Positions 60,437 to 64,000 of a DNA stretch of 64,000 bases are shown piece by piece. Position numbers and translations under genes: made by a program. Where the stretch lies: the NCBI RefSeq assembly GCF_036245865.1, contig NZ_BTTW01000010.1, positions 62,001 through 126,000 on the forward strand. Reading direction: 5' to 3'. A model generated the notes under the pieces. That model searched no databases. It worked only from the letters and a program-made list of their open reading frames with translations, and was not told the origin of the DNA. Position 1 is the stretch's first letter; each line of letters starts with the position of its first letter. The stretch is from Corallococcus caeni. Lineage in GTDB: Bacteria; Myxococcota; Myxococcia; Myxococcales; Myxococcaceae.

Positions 60437-61399
60437 ATGCTCCGCCCGTGGCGCCTGCTGCTGCCATTGCTGACCGGCCTGCTGCTCCCCGGGAGGGCGC
60501 TGGCGGAGGCCCCGCAGGGGCCCTCCCGGTGTGAAGGCGCGCCGGAGGGTGCCGGCGAGGGGGTCTACCGGCCCACGACGTCCGGGCCCTTCGTCGCCTT
60601 GACCGCCCCCCTCACCGCGTGCGGGCGGCTCCTGCTCCAGCCCATCCTCTCCGTGGCGCGGACGCGGGGCACCTATGACGCGCGGGCACGCCATGTCCCC
60701 CTGGCGCCGGGCGCCTCGCAGCTCGCGACCTCCATGTCGCTCTTCCTGGAGTACGGCGTGCTCGAGCGCGTGGCGGCCGGGGCGCAGCTCACGGTGCTGC
60801 ACCAGCGGCGGCGCGCGGGCGGCAGGGAGGCCCACGCCACGGGGCCGGGGGACACGCTCCTCTTCGGGCGCCTCGGACTGCTGCACGAGACGGCGGGGGG
60901 CCTTCCGGAGGCGACGCTGCTGGCACAGGTGAAGCTGCCCACCGGCCGGGTGAAGAGCGCGGCGAGCACGCTGCTCGACACCGACGTGCGCGGCACGGGC
61001 AGCGCGGATTTGACGGTGGGCCTGGATTTCAGCAAGGGCGCACGGCCGGTGCTCCTGCACCTGGACCTGCTCTATACGCACGCGCTGCCGGCGCACGTGG
61101 GCGAAGTGGCCACGGCCTATGGGGACACCTTCTCCTGGAGCTTCTCCGGGGAGTGGCCCTTCCTGCCGGAGCGCTTCGCCCTGATGCTGGAGGCGAGCGG
61201 CCGTCACCAGGGAGCGCCCCGGCGGGAGGGAGTGGAGGCCGCGGACGGCGCCCTTGGCGAGCTGGTGCTCGGCACCGGGGTGGAAGTCCTCTTCGGCCCG
61301 GACCTGCAGCTCCTCGTGGGCTACCAGCGCACGCTGTGGGGGCGCAACGTGCCAGCCGTGGACTCCTTCGTGGCCACGCTGGTGCCGACCTTGTTCTAG
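60437..61399 (+). CDS. Outer-membrane protein, transporter-like beta-barrel
   Basis: 320 residues. Signal peptide MLRPWRLLLPLLTGLLLPGR then ALAEAPQ. The mature chain has strand-like repeats (LATSMSLFLEYGVLERVAAG; GSADLTVGLDFSKGARPVLL; VEVLFGPDLQLLVGYQRTLW) and ends FVATLVPTLF with the terminal Phe of outer-membrane barrels. This fits transporter-type MetA-pathway/phenol-degradation-like barrels, about 12 strands. No function can be given. Its TAG stop overlaps the stop of the convergent MerR gene in the palindrome CTAG. Confidence 0.8.
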   Translation: MLRPWRLLLPLLTGLLLPGRALAEAPQGPSRCEGAPEGAGEGVYRPTTSGPFVALTAPLTACGRLLLQPILSVARTRGTYDARARHVPLAPGASQLATSMSLFLEYGVLERVAAGAQLTVLHQRRRAGGREAHATGPGDTLLFGRLGLLHETAGGLPEATLLAQVKLPTGRVKSAASTLLDTDVRGTGSADLTVGLDFSKGARPVLLHLDLLYTHALPAHVGEVATAYGDTFSWSFSGEWPFLPERFALMLEASGRHQGAPRREGVEAADGALGELVLGTGVEVLFGPDLQLLVGYQRTLWGRNVPAVDSFVATLVPTLF

Positions 61400-61866
61400 G
61401 CGTCCCCCCGCCGCTTCGCGAGCTTGCGCTCCGCCGGGGACTTCGGTGCCCCGAGCGACGCCTGGATGGGGCACACGGTGTCCGGAGGGCAGAAGCCCTC
61501 GGCCATCAGGGTGGTGATGGCGCGGCGCATGCGGCGAAGGTCGTCGATGCGCGCGTCGATGGCCTGGACCTTCGCTTCGGCGAAGCGGGCCACGTCGCGG
61601 GTGGGGGTGCCGCGCCGGTCCGTGAGGGCCAGGACGGCGGACACCTCCTTCAGCGTGAAGCCCAGCTCCTGCGAGCGGCGGATGAAGCGCACGCGGATGG
61701 CGGCTTCGGGACCGTAGAGGCGCTGGCCGCTCTCGCTGCGGTCCATGGGCAAGAGCAGCTTGCGGCGCTCGTAGAAGCGCAGCGTGGACAGCTTCACGCC
61801 GGCTTCACGCGCGAGTTCGCCGATGCGCAGGGGACTCACTTCAACGGGCCGTCGCGGGGATGCCAC
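61396..61866 (-). CDS. MerR family transcriptional regulator
   Basis: 156 residues. Helix-turn-helix PLRIGELAREAGVKLSTLRF followed by YERRKLLLPMDRSESGQRLY, the MerR winged-helix signature, then the dimer coiled coil (DVARFAEAKVQAIDARIDDL). Near the C-terminus FCPPDTVCPIQASL holds two Cys in a metal-binding-type loop, so a metal or redox signal is plausible. The start is taken as the second of two GTG codons (61866), 7 nt after AGGAGG. It overlaps the upstream membrane-protein gene by 26 nt, so that gene and its paralogue are the likely partners or targets. Confidence 0.88.
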   Translation of the reverse strand: MASPRRPVEVSPLRIGELAREAGVKLSTLRFYERRKLLLPMDRSESGQRLYGPEAAIRVRFIRRSQELGFTLKEVSAVLALTDRRGTPTRDVARFAEAKVQAIDARIDDLRRMRRAITTLMAEGFCPPDTVCPIQASLGAPKSPAERKLAKRRGDA

Positions 61867-62281
61867 CACGCCACCTCCTGCTTCCCAGGATGGCACCGCC
61901 CTGGGCGAACATCCACGCCAGCTCCAGCACCAGGAACCCCACCACCACCCGCGTCGCGCCCTGCGTGAGGGCCCACGCCATCCACGTGGAGAACAGCGCC
62001 CGGCCCGCGGTGTCGATGGCGCCATTGAACGCGGTGGGCTGGACGAGCCGCACCACCGACCACAGCGTCACGATGGTGCCGAACAGGGCCACGAAGAACA
62101 GGTGCGTGAACGTGAACGCGGGGAGCGGCTCACCGCCTGCCCCCAGCGCGTGGTGCAAGGCCTGGAGGTTCGACAGCACCGCCTCCGCGGTCCACGGCGT
62201 GGCGAAGGGGACGGTGACGACGAGGTCGTACAGCGCGCTGGCGAAGACGACGCGGCGAAGCAGGGACGGTTCAGGGTTCAT
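61841..62281 (-). CDS. Four-helix membrane protein, tandem paralogue A
   Basis: 146 residues from the ATG at 62281 (MNPEPSLLRRVVFASALYDL). About four membrane helices. Shared with the next gene are SLL-R-V, TPWTA, FFVALFG, LVQPTAF/GAIDT and ALTQGATRV. The family is unknown to me. It overlaps the MerR gene by 26 nt, so regulation by or with MerR is likely. Confidence 0.78.
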   Translation of the reverse strand: MNPEPSLLRRVVFASALYDLVVTVPFATPWTAEAVLSNLQALHHALGAGGEPLPAFTFTHLFFVALFGTIVTLWSVVRLVQPTAFNGAIDTAGRALFSTWMAWALTQGATRVVVGFLVLELAWMFAQGGAILGSRRWRGGIPATAR

Positions 62282-62330
62282 GCGAAGGACCGTAACCCCT
62301 GCACCTTGGTGCAGAGGCAAGGGCCTCCGT

Positions 62331-62762
62331 TCAGTTCCCCATCGTGGAAGCCGCCACGCGCCGCCGTACGCCGAGCAGGAGCGCGCCCTGCACGAACATG
62401 CCCGCGGCCTCCATCACGAGGAACGCGCCCAGCACCCGCGTCGCCCCCTGCGTGAGCGCCAGCACCATCCACGCGACGACGAGCCCCCGGCCCACCGTGT
62501 CGATGGCGCCATGAAGCGCGGTGGGCTGGAGGATGCGGACCAGCGCCCAGATGACAGCCAGCACGCCGAAGAGGGCGACGAAGAACAGGTGCACGGGCAT
62601 AAAGGCCGGCATGGCCTCACCGCGCAGCGCCAACCCCTCGTGCGCCCACTGCATGACACCCAGCATCGCGCCCGCCGTCCACGGCGTGGCGAACGGCAGC
62701 GTGACGCACAGGTCGTAGACCGCGAAGCCACGGATGACACGGTGGAGCAGGGAGGGGCTCAT
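62331..62762 (-). CDS. Four-helix membrane protein, tandem paralogue B
   Basis: 143 residues from the ATG at 62762 (MSPSLLHRVIRGFAVYDL). It aligns along its whole length with the 146-residue product of the next gene downstream: both have VTxPFATPWTA, HLFFVALFG, QPTAxxGAIDTxGR and ALTQGATRV. Roughly half the residues are identical by eye. A recent-to-middle-aged tandem duplication. First gene of a three-gene unit ending with MerR. Function unknown. Confidence 0.78.
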   Translation of the reverse strand: MSPSLLHRVIRGFAVYDLCVTLPFATPWTAGAMLGVMQWAHEGLALRGEAMPAFMPVHLFFVALFGVLAVIWALVRILQPTALHGAIDTVGRGLVVAWMVLALTQGATRVLGAFLVMEAAGMFVQGALLLGVRRRVAASTMGN

Positions 62763-62793
62763 GCCTGGAACTCTAGCCCGGCGCCCCGACCCC

Positions 62794-64000
62794 TCAGTCC
62801 GCCAGCGGCATGCCGAAGTCCGGCTGGCCGCGCTCGCCGGACACCCAGCGATACACCTCCAGCACCTGCTCCGCCTTCGCCTTCCAGGTGAAGTGCTTGA
62901 AGATGCGCGCCCGCGCGCGCTCGCCCATGGGGCCAATCACGGACGGATCCGCGACCAGCTTCTCCAGCACGCCGCGCACGCGCTCCACGATCTCCTGCGG
63001 CGTGCCCATGGGAATCGCGAAGCCCGTGGACGGACTCACGATCTCTCCCGGACCGCCGTAGTCCATCACGATGGGCACCAGCCCCAGCGCCATCGCCTCC
63101 GCCACCACCGCGCCGCCGAACTCGCGCACGCTGGGGAAGCCGAAGAGGTGGTTCTTCGACAGGCGGCCCTGCAGCTCCTGGTGCTTCACCCAGCCGGCGA
63201 ACGTCACGCCGCTCTCCAGCCCGCCCTTCGCCACCTGCGCGCGCAGGTTCTGCATCTCCGCGCCGTCGCCGATGAGCTCCACCGTCACCTTGCCCTCGCG
63301 CACCAGCGGCGCCGCCGCGTCGATGAGCATCGCCATGCCCTTGTACGGCACGAAGCGCCCCACGAACGCCACCCGCAGCGGCTCCCCCGGCTTCGGCGGC
63401 TCCGCCTTCGACGTGCCGAAGCGGCGCACGTCGATGGCGTTCTCCGGGATGTAGACCACCTTGTCCTGGTACTCCTGAGACAGCTGCGCCCGCGTCGCCC
63501 GCGAGCCCATCATCAGCGCCGCCGCGTTCTTCCGCGTCGACTGGTAGAAGGGCATCAGCTTGTAGACGTCCCGGATGTAGCTCAGCCACTCGCGCTCACG
63601 CAGGCGCGCGTCGCCGAAGCCCTTGGGCCACGGCAGGCCGCCGTTCATGGGCCCCATGATGAAGGGCACCCCGGCGTCCGCGCACCGCGCCGCCAGCGTG
63701 CTGGGCGTCGTGGGGCTGATGGGCGTGTAGCGGTGCACCACGTCGAATTCCTTCGCGCGGATGCGGTCCCCGAAGCGCCGCCAGAGCAGCTCCTCGAAGT
63801 AGTAGTACGGCAGCACGCTCAGCGCCGTGGCCGTCGTCCAGCCCACGCCCGCCTTGCCGCGCAGCACCTCGCCCACCTTCTCCAGCGGACGCTCCACCGG
63901 CGTGGAGTCCAGCGCGGTGAAGTCCTTCCCCTCCACCAGCCCCTGCTTGAGGATGTTCTCGCGGTTGCGGACCTGGGTGACCAGGTGCACGTCCGCCACC
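62794..64000 (-). CDS. GT4-family glycosyltransferase, N-terminus cut by window edge
   Basis: At least 401 residues of a GT-B retaining glycosyltransferase; the frame is open to the right edge, so the N-terminus is missing. The C-terminal Rossmann half has LRVAFVGRFVPYKGMAMLID (donor-binding strand), VELIGDGAEMQNLRAQVAKG and the E-x7-E donor motif in VREFGGAVVAEAMALGLVPI, then MDYGGPGEIVSP. The N-terminal half carries VVHRYTPISPTTPSTLA and GPMNGGLPWP. Probably acts in polysaccharide or LPS synthesis. Its relation to the eps cluster is unproven: it is on the opposite strand and 2.4 kb away. Confidence 0.9.
   Translation of the reverse strand, partial: VADVHLVTQVRNRENILKQGLVEGKDFTALDSTPVERPLEKVGEVLRGKAGVGWTTATALSVLPYYYFEELLWRRFGDRIRAKEFDVVHRYTPISPTTPSTLAARCADAGVPFIMGPMNGGLPWPKGFGDARLREREWLSYIRDVYKLMPFYQSTRKNAAALMMGSRATRAQLSQEYQDKVVYIPENAIDVRRFGTSKAEPPKPGEPLRVAFVGRFVPYKGMAMLIDAAAPLVREGKVTVELIGDGAEMQNLRAQVAKGGLESGVTFAGWVKHQELQGRLSKNHLFGFPSVREFGGAVVAEAMALGLVPIVMDYGGPGEIVSPSTGFAIPMGTPQEIVERVRGVLEKLVADPSVIGPMGERARARIFKHFTWKAKAEQVLEVYRWVSGERGQPDFGMPLAD

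Overview
The window is high-GC DNA of myxobacterial character, probably from the Myxococcus/Corallococcus group. This placement is inference from gene content: a Mxa_TIGR02265 (DUF2378) protein, an exopolysaccharide locus in the same gene order as the Myxococcus xanthus eps locus, many small orphan regulators, and dense operons with 1-4 nt gene overlaps. About 60 protein genes are supported. I see no rRNA, tRNA or CRISPR array, and no intact transposon.

Layout. 1-3.1 kb: the start of an aa3-type cytochrome oxidase operon (subunit I cut by the left edge, subunit II, a small membrane protein) beside a divergent SCO copper chaperone. 3.3-13 kb: a leftward run of regulatory and orphan genes (two small myxobacterial proteins, a degenerate sigma-54 activator AAA+ remnant, a three-domain universal stress protein, a GspG-like protein, a MshEN-REC-cyclase, an RMD1-family protein, a Uma2-family protein, tryptophan 2,3-dioxygenase, an AT-hook/zinc-knuckle protein, a hemerythrin-like protein). 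13-16.3 kb: rightward lipid and proline metabolism. 16.3-21.9 kb: a complete seven-gene Mrp Na+/H+ antiporter operon. 22-25.8 kb: an ATPase, two decayed gene fragments joined in one frame, and two membrane proteins.

25.8-38 kb is a 12-gene respiratory operon read leftwards: alternative complex III (actA-actF), one small linker gene, then a caa3 oxidase (ctaC-D-E-F). Almost every junction overlaps. The exception is a 436-nt gap between actE and actF that holds three copies of a palindromic repeat; a fourth copy lies at 40.2 kb. 38-42.6 kb carries a kinase-like protein with an altered catalytic loop, an outer-membrane barrel, an SDR enzyme, a DUF2378 protein and a lone response regulator.

42.85-51.6 kb is a formate dehydrogenase island. 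The catalytic subunit is a selenoprotein read through an in-frame UGA followed by a SECIS-like hairpin. It is followed by its Fe-S and NrfD-type membrane subunits, MobA, MoeA and a MobB-FdhD fusion, so the genes for the enzyme and for maturing its bis-MGD cofactor sit together. Selenocysteine machinery (selA/B/C/D) is not in the window.

51.9-60.4 kb matches the core of the myxobacterial exopolysaccharide (eps) locus: polyprenyl-phosphate sugar transferase, Wzx flippase, short OPX export lipoprotein, predicted beta-barrel partner, a 58-aa membrane protein, response regulator, kinase-less Wzc-type co-polymerase and a glycosyltransferase. The right end has an outer-membrane protein, a MerR regulator with two tandem paralogous membrane proteins, and a GT4 glycosyltransferase cut by the edge. 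The general theme is respiration (two oxidases, ACIII, formate dehydrogenase, Mrp) next to surface polysaccharide export.
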